Source: Brevibacterium luteolum (lineage in GTDB: Bacteria; Actinomycetota; Actinomycetes; Actinomycetales; Brevibacteriaceae). From it: DNA of 64,000 bases. Location: contig NZ_JABEMC010000007.1 of assembly GCF_013004595.1 (NCBI RefSeq), positions 1 through 64,000 on the forward strand. The letters are read 5' to 3'. Both the position numbers and the translations under genes were made by a program. Shown here piece after piece: positions 42,155 through 50,137 of this stretch; the first letter of the stretch is position 1; each line of letters begins with the position of its first letter. Under the pieces are notes generated by a model. It saw only the letters and a program-made list of their open reading frames with translations, ran no database searches and had not been told where the DNA came from.

Positions 42155-43753
42155 ATGACCGTTGACACCCCCACCGTCGCCCTCGATCCTGATGCGCTGA
42201 CCTTCGCCGACGTTCTCGCCGTCGCCCGCCACGACGCGCAGGTCACCGTGCCCGAGGCGGTGGCTGAGAATGTGGCCGCCAACCGCTCCGCAGTCGAGGC
42301 CCTGGCCGAGGCGCCCCGCCCGGTCTACGGCGTCTCCACCGGGTTCGGCGCGCTCGCCCAGCGGCACATCGCCCATGATCTGCGCGCCCAGCTGCAGAAG
42401 TCCCTCATCCGCTCGCATGCCGCCGGCGTCGGCACCCCGGTCGAGCGCGAAGTCGTCCGGGCGCTCATGCTGCTGCGCGCCCGCACGCTGGCCACCGGCC
42501 GCACAGGTGTGCGCCTGGAGACGCTCAACACCTATGTCGCGATCCTCAACGCCGGCATCACCCCGGTCGTCTACGAATACGGCTCACTCGGCTGCTCCGG
42601 CGACCTCGCACCGCTGTCGGCCTGCGCACTCGTCGCGATGGGCGAAGGCGAGGTCCACGCACCCGACGGCACCACCGCCTCGGCCGCCGACGCCCTCGCT
42701 GCAGCCGGCATCGAACCGCTCGAACTGGCCGAGAAGGAGGGACTGGCGCTCGTCAACGGCACCGACGGCATGCTCGGCATGCTCATCCTCGCCCTTCACG
42801 ACATCGAGAACCTGCTCACCACCGCAGATCTCACTGCGGCGATGAGCGTGGAGGCGCAGCTGGGCACCGACCGGGTGTTCATGCCCGATCTGCACGAGCC
42901 GCTGCGCCCGCACCCGGGCCAGGCCGCTTCGGCAGCGAACATGCTCAAAGCCCTCGACGGATCGCCGATCGTCGCCAGCCACCGCGAGTCCACCCACCTC
43001 GTCCAGGACGCCTACTCGCTGCGCTGCACCCCGCAGGTCACCGGTGCCGCCCGCGACGCCGCCGCCTACGCCGCCCAGGTCGCCGCCCGCGAACTCCGGG
43101 CAGCGATCGACAACCCGGTCGTGCTGCCTGACGGCTCGGTGTCCTCCAACGGAAACTTCCACGGCGCACCGCTCGCTCACGCGCTCGACTTCCTCGCCAT
43201 CGCCGTCGCCGATGCCGCCAACATCGCCGAACGCCGCACCGACCGGATGATGGATGTGGCCCGCAACGAGGGCCTGCCGCCGTTCCTCGCCGATGACGCC
43301 GGCGTCGACTCCGGGCTCATGATCGCCCACTACACGCAGGCCGCCCTCGTCTCCGACCTCAAGCGTCTGGCAACCCCTGCCAGCGTCGACTCGATCCCCT
43401 CGTCTGCCATGCAGGAGGACCACGTGTCGATGGGCTGGTCGGCTGCGCGGAAGCTGCGCACCGCGGTGACGAACTTCGCCTCCGTGCTCGGCATCGAACT
43501 CTACGCAGCCGCCCGGGCCACCGACCTGCGCGAGCACGACCCGGCCGCCGTCACCGGCGCGGTCATCAGCCTGCTGCGCCAGACCGTGCCCGGCCCCGGC
43601 CCCGACCGGTTCCTCTCACCGGAGCTGGCCGACGCGATCGAGCTCGTGTCCTCCGGGAAGGTGACGGCCGCCGCCGAGGCGGTGGCTGGCCTCACCCATA
43701 CGCTCACCGACACGGATGGCACCGTGCTGAATGGACGGAGTGAACAGTCATGA
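42155..43753 (+). CDS. hutH: Histidine ammonia-lyase
   Basis: This 532-residue enzyme deaminates histidine to urocanate, the first step of the pathway. VYGVSTGFGALAQRHI contains the catalytic Tyr. The MIO prosthetic group forms from the Ser-Gly of GSLGCSGDLAPLS; the tripeptide is Cys-Ser-Gly where the textbook enzyme has Ala-Ser-Gly. Further blocks: EGLALVNGTDGMLG, QDAYSLRCTPQV, DNPVVLPDGSVSSNGNFHG, and SSAMQEDHVSMGW. It overlaps the M20 amidohydrolase by 4 bp. It contains one CCCGAGGCGGTG copy near the N-terminus. Confidence 0.95.
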   Translation: MTVDTPTVALDPDALTFADVLAVARHDAQVTVPEAVAENVAANRSAVEALAEAPRPVYGVSTGFGALAQRHIAHDLRAQLQKSLIRSHAAGVGTPVEREVVRALMLLRARTLATGRTGVRLETLNTYVAILNAGITPVVYEYGSLGCSGDLAPLSACALVAMGEGEVHAPDGTTASAADALAAAGIEPLELAEKEGLALVNGTDGMLGMLILALHDIENLLTTADLTAAMSVEAQLGTDRVFMPDLHEPLRPHPGQAASAANMLKALDGSPIVASHRESTHLVQDAYSLRCTPQVTGAARDAAAYAAQVAARELRAAIDNPVVLPDGSVSSNGNFHGAPLAHALDFLAIAVADAANIAERRTDRMMDVARNEGLPPFLADDAGVDSGLMIAHYTQAALVSDLKRLATPASVDSIPSSAMQEDHVSMGWSAARKLRTAVTNFASVLGIELYAAARATDLREHDPAAVTGAVISLLRQTVPGPGPDRFLSPELADAIELVSSGKVTAAAEAVAGLTHTLTDTDGTVLNGRSEQS

Positions 43754-45015
43754 CCGATGTCACCAGCCTCATGGGCCAGATCGAAACGGTCGGCACCGAC
43801 CCGCGCGGGCCCGGCTACCTGCGGCCGGGCTACTCGCCGATCGAACGTGAGCTGCGCGACTGGTTCGTTGCCGAAGCCGAACGCCGCGGCCTTGACGTCG
43901 AGATCGACGCCAACGGCATCGTGTGGGCCTGGGCGACCGCTCCGGGTGAGAACGCCGTCGTCACCGGTTCGCATCTGGACTCGGTGCCCGGAGGCGGCCA
44001 GTTCGACGGCCCCCTCGGTGTCGCCTCGGCGCTGGCCGCCTACGACGAACTCGAAGCCCGCGGCACCTTCGATCGGCCCACTCGGCCGTTCGCGCTCGCC
44101 GTGTTCCCCGAAGAAGAGGGCTCCCGGTTCGGGCTCGCCTGCCTGGGCTCGCGGCTGCTGACCGGTGCGGTCGCCGCCGCGGACGCCCTGGCGCTGACCG
44201 ACCAGAACGGCGACACACTCGCCGATGTCGTCACCCGCTACGACCTCGACCCCGCCCGGATGGGTGCTGACCAGGACCGGGTCAACCAGATCGGGTCGTT
44301 CATCGAACTCCACGTCGAACAGGGCGTCGGGCTCATCAACACCGACCAGCCGGTGGCGATCGGCTCTTCGATCGTCGGCCACGGCCGCTGGCACTTCCGC
44401 TTCACCGGCCAGGGCAACCACGCCGGCACCACTCCGATGGCCCACCGCGCCGACCCGGTTGCTGCCGCCAGCCGCCTCATCGGCGACATCCCGGCGTTGG
44501 CCGACGGCTTCGATGAGGCCGTCGCGACCGTCGGACGCACTTCGATCCACCCTGGCGGCACGAACGTCATCGCCTCGGCGATGGACTTCTGGCTCGACAT
44601 CCGCCACGATTCCGATGACGTCGTCGCAGAGGTCCTCGAGGCGATCACCACTCGCGGCAAGGAGCGCGCCGCAGAAGCCGCCGGTACCGGTGCGCGGGAG
44701 AACGGCGTCGAGGTCGGCCTCGATGTCAGCCGAGAATCCTACTCACCGACGACGCACTTCCATCGCGAACTGAACGACCGGCTGCGCGCCGTCCTGCCCG
44801 AGGCGCCCCTGCTGGCGACCGGCGCCGGGCACGACGCCGGGATCCTCGCCGCACATGTGCCCTCGGCGATGCTGTTCGTGCGCAACCCCACCGGCGTCTC
44901 CCACGCCCCGGAGGAAGCCTGTGAAGACGACGATGCCCGTGCCGGCGCGAAGGCGCTGGCCGATGTGCTCGCCGCCGAACTCACCCACGGCCTCGACAAC
45001 GGAACGGCATCATGA
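43750..45015 (+). CDS. M20-family amidohydrolase (allantoate/N-carbamoyl amino acid type), probable N-formylglutamate hydrolase
   Basis: This 421-residue enzyme belongs to the AllC/HyuC branch of the M20 metallopeptidases. Metal ligands are visible: GSHLDSVPGGGQFDGPLGV (His and bridging Asp), FPEEEGSRFG (Glu pair), ELHVEQG (His) and, near the end, GAGHDAGILA with VRNPTGVSHAPEE (His). The family hydrolyses allantoate, N-carbamoyl- or N-formyl-amino acids. It lies between hutH and hutF with 4-bp overlaps on both sides. HutF makes N-formylglutamate, and no HutG deformylase is present, so this enzyme probably takes the final step to glutamate. The substrate is inferred from position. Confidence 0.82.
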   Translation: MTDVTSLMGQIETVGTDPRGPGYLRPGYSPIERELRDWFVAEAERRGLDVEIDANGIVWAWATAPGENAVVTGSHLDSVPGGGQFDGPLGVASALAAYDELEARGTFDRPTRPFALAVFPEEEGSRFGLACLGSRLLTGAVAAADALALTDQNGDTLADVVTRYDLDPARMGADQDRVNQIGSFIELHVEQGVGLINTDQPVAIGSSIVGHGRWHFRFTGQGNHAGTTPMAHRADPVAAASRLIGDIPALADGFDEAVATVGRTSIHPGGTNVIASAMDFWLDIRHDSDDVVAEVLEAITTRGKERAAEAAGTGARENGVEVGLDVSRESYSPTTHFHRELNDRLRAVLPEAPLLATGAGHDAGILAAHVPSAMLFVRNPTGVSHAPEEACEDDDARAGAKALADVLAAELTHGLDNGTAS

Positions 45016-46397
45016 CCGGCTCGCTGCACTTCGAGACCGCCTGGTTGGCCCCGGGCCGGTACGCCCGTGACGTGCGCGTCAGCATCGACGATGACGGCAT
45101 CATCACCGCGATCGAGGAGGGGGCAGACCCTGCCGCTCCCGAGGCGGGGGACCGGCTGGCAGGGTTCGCGATCCCAGGCGCCGTCAACGCCCACTCGCAT
45201 GCCTTCCACCGGCTGCTGCGCGGCCGCACCCACGGTGACGGAGGGACGTTCTGGACGTGGCGCGAGGTGATGTACCGGGTGGCCGGCCAGCTCGACCCGG
45301 AGAACTACTACCGGGCCGCCCGCGCCATCTACGCGGAGATGGTCACCGCCGGTTACACGGCCGTCGGCGAGTTCCACTACGTCCACCACGCCCCCGGCGG
45401 CGCACCCTACGCTGAGCCGCACGCGATGGAGCGCGCCCTCGCCCAGGCGGCGCTTGATGCCGGGATCCGGCTCGTCCTCCTCGACACCTGCTACCTCACC
45501 GGCGCGATCGGCGAAGAGCTCAATGCAGAGCAGCAGCGCTTCGGCGACGGCACGATCGACGGCTACCTGCAGCGTCACACCGGCCTGGCCGAGATGCTGG
45601 CCGCTGACTTCCCAGCCCATGCCACCGCGGGGGGAGTGACCCTCGGTGCTGCGATCCACTCGGTGCGCGCCGTCCCCGCCGCAGCTCTGCCGGCCTTCAC
45701 GGCACTCGAGGGCCCGCTGCATGTCCACCTGTCCGAACAGCCGGCCGAGAACGACGCCTGCCGGAAGGCCTACGGCACGACCCCCACGCAGCTGCTCGCT
45801 GACGCAGGTGTCGTGACCGACCGGCTCTCGGCCGTCCACGCCACCCACTTAACCGACGAGGACATCGAACTGCTCGGTGACGCCGCCTCCACAATCGTCA
45901 TGTGCCCGACAACCGAAGCCGACCTGGCCGACGGCATCGGCCCGGCCCGCGCCCTCGCTGACGCCGGTGCGGTCATCAGCCTCGGCTCCGACCAGCACGT
46001 CACCCTCGACCCGCTGCTGGAACTGCGCGGGCTCGAAGCCGGCGAACGACTCGGCTCCGGCCAGCGCGGCCGCTTCAGCCCTGCTGAACTGCTCGCCGCA
46101 CTCACCTCCGGCGGCAGCCGGTCTCTGCACCTCGGCGACACCAACGCAGAGCCGGCCATCGCCTCGGGCGCGGGACTGACCGTCGGCCAGCCTGCCGACA
46201 TCGCCGTCATCGCCGCCGACACCCCGCGCACCTACGGATCCAAAGGCGAGCAGATCATGCTCGCCGGCACCGCCGCCGATGTCACCCACGTGTACTCCGC
46301 CGGCCGGCTCGTCGCCGCGAACGGCGTGCACACGAGCCTCGGGCCAGTCGGCGAGCTCTACCGGGAGGCCTACCGGGCCTTCGACTTCGGAGACTGA
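45012..46397 (+). CDS. hutF: Formimidoylglutamate deiminase
   Basis: This 461-residue amidohydrolase converts N-formimino-L-glutamate to N-formyl-L-glutamate and ammonia. Motifs are AIPGAVNAHSHAFHRLLRGRTHG (HxH near 60-62), FWTWREVMYRVA, GEFHYVHHAPGG, HVHLSEQPAENDAC, AVHATHLTDED and GSDQHVTLDPLLELR. This set marks HutF rather than guanine or cytosine deaminases. The start overlaps the M20 gene (ATGA), and the IclR-type regulator starts one base after its stop. Confidence 0.92.
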   Translation: MTGSLHFETAWLAPGRYARDVRVSIDDDGIITAIEEGADPAAPEAGDRLAGFAIPGAVNAHSHAFHRLLRGRTHGDGGTFWTWREVMYRVAGQLDPENYYRAARAIYAEMVTAGYTAVGEFHYVHHAPGGAPYAEPHAMERALAQAALDAGIRLVLLDTCYLTGAIGEELNAEQQRFGDGTIDGYLQRHTGLAEMLAADFPAHATAGGVTLGAAIHSVRAVPAAALPAFTALEGPLHVHLSEQPAENDACRKAYGTTPTQLLADAGVVTDRLSAVHATHLTDEDIELLGDAASTIVMCPTTEADLADGIGPARALADAGAVISLGSDQHVTLDPLLELRGLEAGERLGSGQRGRFSPAELLAALTSGGSRSLHLGDTNAEPAIASGAGLTVGQPADIAVIAADTPRTYGSKGEQIMLAGTAADVTHVYSAGRLVAANGVHTSLGPVGELYREAYRAFDFGD

Positions 46398-46398
46398 G

Positions 46399-47145
46399 AT
46401 GGCCGAAGTCCCAGCCCTGCGCCGCGCTGTCGCGATCCTGCGCGCGCTGGCCGGATCGAACCGGCCGATCACCGCAGGTGCGATGGCGCGTTCGCTGTCG
46501 ATCCCGCGCTCATCGATCTACGAGATCCTCTCGGTGCTCGAAGAACTCGGGCTGGTGGCGAAGACCGGCGGCGGGTACATGCTCGGCGCCGGTGTGTCCG
46601 AACTCGGCAGCGCCTATGTGCGGGCCAACCCGCTGCAGCGGCTGTCGGCTCCGATCATCCGCCAGCTCGCCGAGGCGACCCGCGGGACGGCGCAGCTGGC
46701 GGTGCTGCGCGGCTGGGAGACCGTCTATGTGCTCAAGGAGCAGTCGGTCGAATCCGTGGCCGTCATCACCGCGACCGGCGTGCGGATGCCGGCCTACCTG
46801 ACCGCCACTGGCCGGGCGATCATGTCCGCGCTGCCCAAACGCGATGTGCTCGCACTGCTCAGCGGCGAGGACGTCTTCGTCTCCCGCACCGGCGCCGGGC
46901 CCACCTCGATGCGGCAGCTGCTCAGCCAACTCGCCGAGACTCGCCAGCAGGGCTTTGCGCTCGAACGCGGGGAGATCACCCCAGGTGTGTGCACGGTCGC
47001 CGCGCCGGTCTTCGATGTGCTTGACCGCCCGGTCGCCGGCGTCGGGGTCAGCATCCCGGATGCTGAGCAGAGCGACGCGCGGGTGAGCGAAGTCAGAGAC
47101 CGTGTCAAGGCCGCGGCCGATACGATCACCTCACGGCTGCGCTGA
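46399..47145 (+). CDS. hutR: IclR-family regulator of histidine utilisation
   Basis: This 248-residue protein has an N-terminal winged helix (ALRRAVAILRALAGSNRPITAGAMARSLSIPRSSIYEILSVL, 6-47). A C-terminal IclR effector domain follows, with AYLTATGRAIMSALP and FALERGEITPGVCTVAAPVFD. It is the last gene of the hutI-hutH-M20-hutF operon, one base after hutF. An IclR-type HutR controls hut genes in Corynebacterium, and a matching dyad lies upstream of hutU (30038-30057). Whether it activates or represses cannot be told from sequence. Confidence 0.82.
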   Translation: MAEVPALRRAVAILRALAGSNRPITAGAMARSLSIPRSSIYEILSVLEELGLVAKTGGGYMLGAGVSELGSAYVRANPLQRLSAPIIRQLAEATRGTAQLAVLRGWETVYVLKEQSVESVAVITATGVRMPAYLTATGRAIMSALPKRDVLALLSGEDVFVSRTGAGPTSMRQLLSQLAETRQQGFALERGEITPGVCTVAAPVFDVLDRPVAGVGVSIPDAEQSDARVSEVRDRVKAAADTITSRLR

Positions 47146-47281
47146 CACGCCGACTGAAAGGCCAGCGTCAGCTGCTGACCAGGACGGACGGGTGTTCACG
47201 TCGATGCGGTGCTGCGCGGTGATGACATCTGGTCGTGGAACGACCCACAGCCCCAGAGCTGAGGGCAGCGAAGACGAACCG

Positions 47282-48514
47282 TCACCGCTGCGGCCAGGGC
47301 AGGTCGAGCACCTGTGCCTGCTCGCCGGCGCGCAGACCCGCAGTCGGCACGGTGAGGAACCCGTCGGCCTCGGTGAGTCCGCGCAGCATGTTCGCCCCAC
47401 GGGCATCGCAGGGCTCCCAGCGGTTGCCCTCGCGCTGGCGCGCCGGCATGAGTGTGCTCACGCGCACCGGCCGCACCTCGACGGCGACCTCCACCGAACG
47501 TGCCGAGCGCAGAGGGCGGCCGAGCATCCCGCACAGCAGCGGTTCGACGACGACGCGCATCGCCGTCATCGCCGCCAGCGGGTTGCCCGGCAGCCCGACA
47601 TGCCAGGCTCCCGGGTGCCCACCGAGCTGCGCGAACGTCGTCGGATGTCCTGGCCGCATCGCCAGCTCCGGGAAGAGCAGCTCACTGGCCAAACGTGCCG
47701 ACTCCCGCCTGACGTGATCGGCATCCGAATGTCCGGTCCCGCCGGTGGTGAGCACGACATCAGCGGCAGCCAGCGCCTCGTAAAGCGCGACCCGGGTCTC
47801 CTGCGCATCGTCTGCGATCCGCCGTACATCGATCACGTCTCCGCCCAGGCCTGCTACGAGTCCCGGCAGCGCCGGTCCGAAGGTGTCGCGCACCTGCCCG
47901 GGTGCGGGCTGACCTGCGGTGATGACCTCGTCTCCGGTCATCAGCAGCGCCACCCGCGGCCGTCTGCGCACCGGCAGCGCATCGAGCCCGGCAACGGCCG
48001 TATAGGCCAGATCGGCCGGTGAGAGCACCCGTCCGCCTTCCAGCAGCACCTCACCGGCGCGGGTCTCCCGGCCGGCTCGCCGGATGTTGCGCGCCGGTGC
48101 CAGATCCGTTGCCGGGGCATCAGCGCGCAGCCGCAGCACTGTCTGCCCGGCCGCGTCGGCTCCCATCACCTCGGCGTGTTCGCAGCGCACGATGCTCGTG
48201 GTGCCTGCCGGCACTGCGCCGCCGGTGAGGATCGGCCGTGCCCACCCTGCCGCCAGCGGACGGGCGCCGGATGCGGCGTGGGCATCCGCTCCCGAGGCGG
48301 TGCTCGCCTCGAGCTGCCAGGGGGGTGGGCCGGACACGGCGAAACCGTCCATCGCCGAGGAGTCGAAATGCGGGATCGCGCGGCCGGCTGTCACCGTGTG
48401 TGCGAGCACCCGGCCCAGGCATGCCGGCAGCGGCTGTGCTGCGGTCGGCTGGAGTGTCGAGGCACCGGCGCGCGCGGCGATGGTGATCGCCTCGGCCCAG
48501 TCGGGGTGGGTCAT
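47282..48514 (-). CDS. moeA: Molybdopterin molybdenumtransferase, MoeA paralogue 1
   Basis: This 410-residue protein has the MoeA plan: PHFDSSAMDGFAV (about 50-62), RPILTGGAVPAGTTSIVR, then the MoCF domain with RPRVALLMTGDEVI, VLTTGGTGHSDADHVR and HVGLPGNPLAAMTAMRV. A C-terminal domain IV follows. MoeA inserts molybdate into adenylylated molybdopterin. TGGTGHSD and GLPGNP differ from the second paralogue (TSGGISAG, CFPGNP), suggesting division of labour. The start is ATG 48514. It is the third gene after moaA and moaD on this strand, with a 91-bp gap. It contains one CCCGAGGCGGTG copy. Confidence 0.85.
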   Translation of the reverse strand: MTHPDWAEAITIAARAGASTLQPTAAQPLPACLGRVLAHTVTAGRAIPHFDSSAMDGFAVSGPPPWQLEASTASGADAHAASGARPLAAGWARPILTGGAVPAGTTSIVRCEHAEVMGADAAGQTVLRLRADAPATDLAPARNIRRAGRETRAGEVLLEGGRVLSPADLAYTAVAGLDALPVRRRPRVALLMTGDEVITAGQPAPGQVRDTFGPALPGLVAGLGGDVIDVRRIADDAQETRVALYEALAAADVVLTTGGTGHSDADHVRRESARLASELLFPELAMRPGHPTTFAQLGGHPGAWHVGLPGNPLAAMTAMRVVVEPLLCGMLGRPLRSARSVEVAVEVRPVRVSTLMPARQREGNRWEPCDARGANMLRGLTEADGFLTVPTAGLRAGEQAQVLDLPWPQR

Positions 48515-48605
48515 GGTGTCATTCTCACATGACCCCGGCCGGCCGCACATGATCCCGGTCAGCGCCGCACCCGCTCAGGCCACCGCAGGCGCTGCCTGTG
48601 CCCGC

Positions 48606-48914
48606 TCACCCGCCGGCGAACGGCGGCAGCACATCGACCCGCTGACCAGGGTTGATGAGCGTGCCGTCGAGCACGACGAACCCGTCGACGAAGCTCGAGC
48701 TCTCCGCCAGCACAGTCTTAAGCGCCGGCTCCCCAGCCGGTGGTTCCGGGTGCCGTTCGGCCAGCAGCTCGAAGAGCTGCGCCTCACTCACCGGCTCATT
48801 AAGCGGCACCTGCTCTTCGGCGATCCCACCGGCGGCAGCCCGGGCGGCGGCGAAATACCGGACGGTGACCTCCCAGCCGTCCCCCGCCTCGGGCGCGGTG
48901 TGCTGCTGACCCAT
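48606..48914 (-). CDS. moaD: MoaD, small subunit of molybdopterin synthase
   Basis: This 102-residue ubiquitin-like sulfur carrier ends with the required Gly-Gly (VDVLPPFAGG). The C-terminal glycine is adenylylated by the MoeB-like protein and thiolated to supply the dithiolene sulfur. The core VRYFAAARAAAGG and VFDGFVVLDGTLINPG-like segments fit the family. A 12-residue polar N-terminus is extra. GGAGGGTGAGC precedes ATG 48914, 2 bp after the moaA stop. Its partner MoaE is on the opposite strand as part of a fusion. Confidence 0.85.
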   Translation of the reverse strand: MGQQHTAPEAGDGWEVTVRYFAAARAAAGGIAEEQVPLNEPVSEAQLFELLAERHPEPPAGEPALKTVLAESSSFVDGFVVLDGTLINPGQRVDVLPPFAGG

Positions 48915-48916
48915 GC

Positions 48917-50047
48917 TCACCCTCCGATCGCGCTCATCGAGCGCTCCGGCTGGACGTACTCGTCGCTGTCGAGGCCCGGCCGGCCCATCCCGTGGGCGCG
49001 CGGCTTGAGCCACATCGCCTGCCGCCACGCCTGCCCGACAGCGGCATCATCGGCATCCGAGCGCAGCAGCAGCGAGAGGTCGAACTCCTCATGCGAGAAC
49101 AGGCACGAGCGGATCTTGCCCTCGGCGGTGATGCGAGTGCGGGTGCAGTCGCCGCAGAATGGCTCGGTCACCGAGGCGATGATCCCCACCCGGCCCAGTG
49201 GTTCCCCGACCGTTCCCGAGGCGGTGCTTGCGTGCGGGTAGACCCGCCACCGCTGAGCTGGGGCGCCGGCGCGCGGGACGTCGTCGGCGATGAGATCCCA
49301 GTGGGCGCTCAGCTGGGTACGGATCTCCTCGGCGGTGACCATGTTCGCCCGCGTCCAGCCGTGATCGCCGTCGAGTGGCATCTGCTCGATGAACCGCAGC
49401 TCCAGACCGCGGTCGAGCGCGAAGGCAAGGAGGTCGGCGGCCTGATCGTCGTTGACCCCGCGCATGAGCACCGCGTTGATCTTCACCGGAGACAGGCCCG
49501 CGGACTGCGCGGCGTCGATGCCGTCGAGCACCTCGGTGAGCCGGTCCCTGCGGGCGAGCTTCGCGTAGGTGTCTGCGTCGATCGTGTCGAGGGAGATATT
49601 GATCCGCGACAGCCCGGCCTCGGCGAGCTTCGCTGCGCGGGCGGCTAAGCCGATGCCGTTGGTGGTGATGGCGATCGGCAGCGCGGCGTGCTCGGCGCGG
49701 ATGCCGGCGATGATCGCCTCCAAGTCGGGTCGGATGAGCGGTTCGCCCCCGGTCAGTCGCAGCTGGGTGACCCCGAGGTCGCGCACAGCGATGCGCACAA
49801 GACGCACCACCTCAGCGGCGGTGAGCAGGCTCTTCTGCGGCATCCAGTCCATGCCCTCAGCAGGCATGCAGTAGGTGCAGCGCAGATTGCATTTGTCTGT
49901 CAGGGATATGCGCAGGTCGGTGCCGGCCCGGCCGAACTGGTCGAGCAGCGGCCCGGAGGCAGGGGCATCGGCGGCCCGGCGGGCCAGCGACGCGGCGACG
50001 CTGCCAGCAGTGGGCCTGACGGTGGGAAGTCCCAGCTCAACAGACAT
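48917..50047 (-). CDS. moaA: MoaA, GTP 3',8-cyclase
   Basis: This 376-residue radical-SAM enzyme starts molybdopterin synthesis from GTP. The N-terminal cluster motif CNLRCTYC holds Cys53, Cys57 and Cys60; LRLTGGEPLIRPDL binds SAM. The C-terminal substrate-binding 4Fe-4S cluster is FCGDCTRTRITAEGKIRSC. The extreme C-terminus is the conserved Gly-Gly (SMSAIGG) needed for activity. The family-typical start is extended by about 30 residues. A TAGACT box 6 nt before the ATG suggests a leaderless message. It contains one CCCGAGGCGGTG copy. Confidence 0.93.
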   Translation of the reverse strand: MSVELGLPTVRPTAGSVAASLARRAADAPASGPLLDQFGRAGTDLRISLTDKCNLRCTYCMPAEGMDWMPQKSLLTAAEVVRLVRIAVRDLGVTQLRLTGGEPLIRPDLEAIIAGIRAEHAALPIAITTNGIGLAARAAKLAEAGLSRINISLDTIDADTYAKLARRDRLTEVLDGIDAAQSAGLSPVKINAVLMRGVNDDQAADLLAFALDRGLELRFIEQMPLDGDHGWTRANMVTAEEIRTQLSAHWDLIADDVPRAGAPAQRWRVYPHASTASGTVGEPLGRVGIIASVTEPFCGDCTRTRITAEGKIRSCLFSHEEFDLSLLLRSDADDAAVGQAWRQAMWLKPRAHGMGRPGLDSDEYVQPERSMSAIGG

Positions 50048-50053
50048 GCATCA

Positions 50054-50059
50054 AGTCTA
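50054..50059 (-). promoter_or_regulatory. Putative -10 box of leaderless moaA
   Basis: Read on the minus strand this is TAGACT, a TANNNT box, ending 6 nt before the moaA ATG (50047). No Shine-Dalgarno is present. It is paired with a similar box for the divergent moeA. Confidence 0.45.
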
Positions 50060-50120
50060 GCAACGGCGCATGTGTCTCGGCTAGAAAGGCCCGGGGCGTC
50101 CACCGGGCGTGGAGCTTCGG

Positions 50121-50137
50121 GGACTAGGCTTGAGTCC
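50121..50137 (+). promoter_or_regulatory. Putative -10 box and dyad of leaderless moeA
   Basis: TAGGCT (50125-50130) fits TANNNT and ends 7 nt before ATG 50138. It lies inside a dyad GGACT-N7-AGTCC (50121-50137) that runs up to the start codon. A factor binding there could control the start point. Confidence 0.4.

Noticed and set aside
43750..45015. Allantoate amidohydrolase of purine degradation
   Set aside because: No other purine catabolic gene is nearby, while the gene is coupled on both sides to hut genes.
47146..47281. Possible molybdenum-cofactor riboswitch before the Mo locus
   Set aside because: No structured conserved leader was seen here or at 50048-50137, where the leader space is too short; the Mo genes look leaderless.
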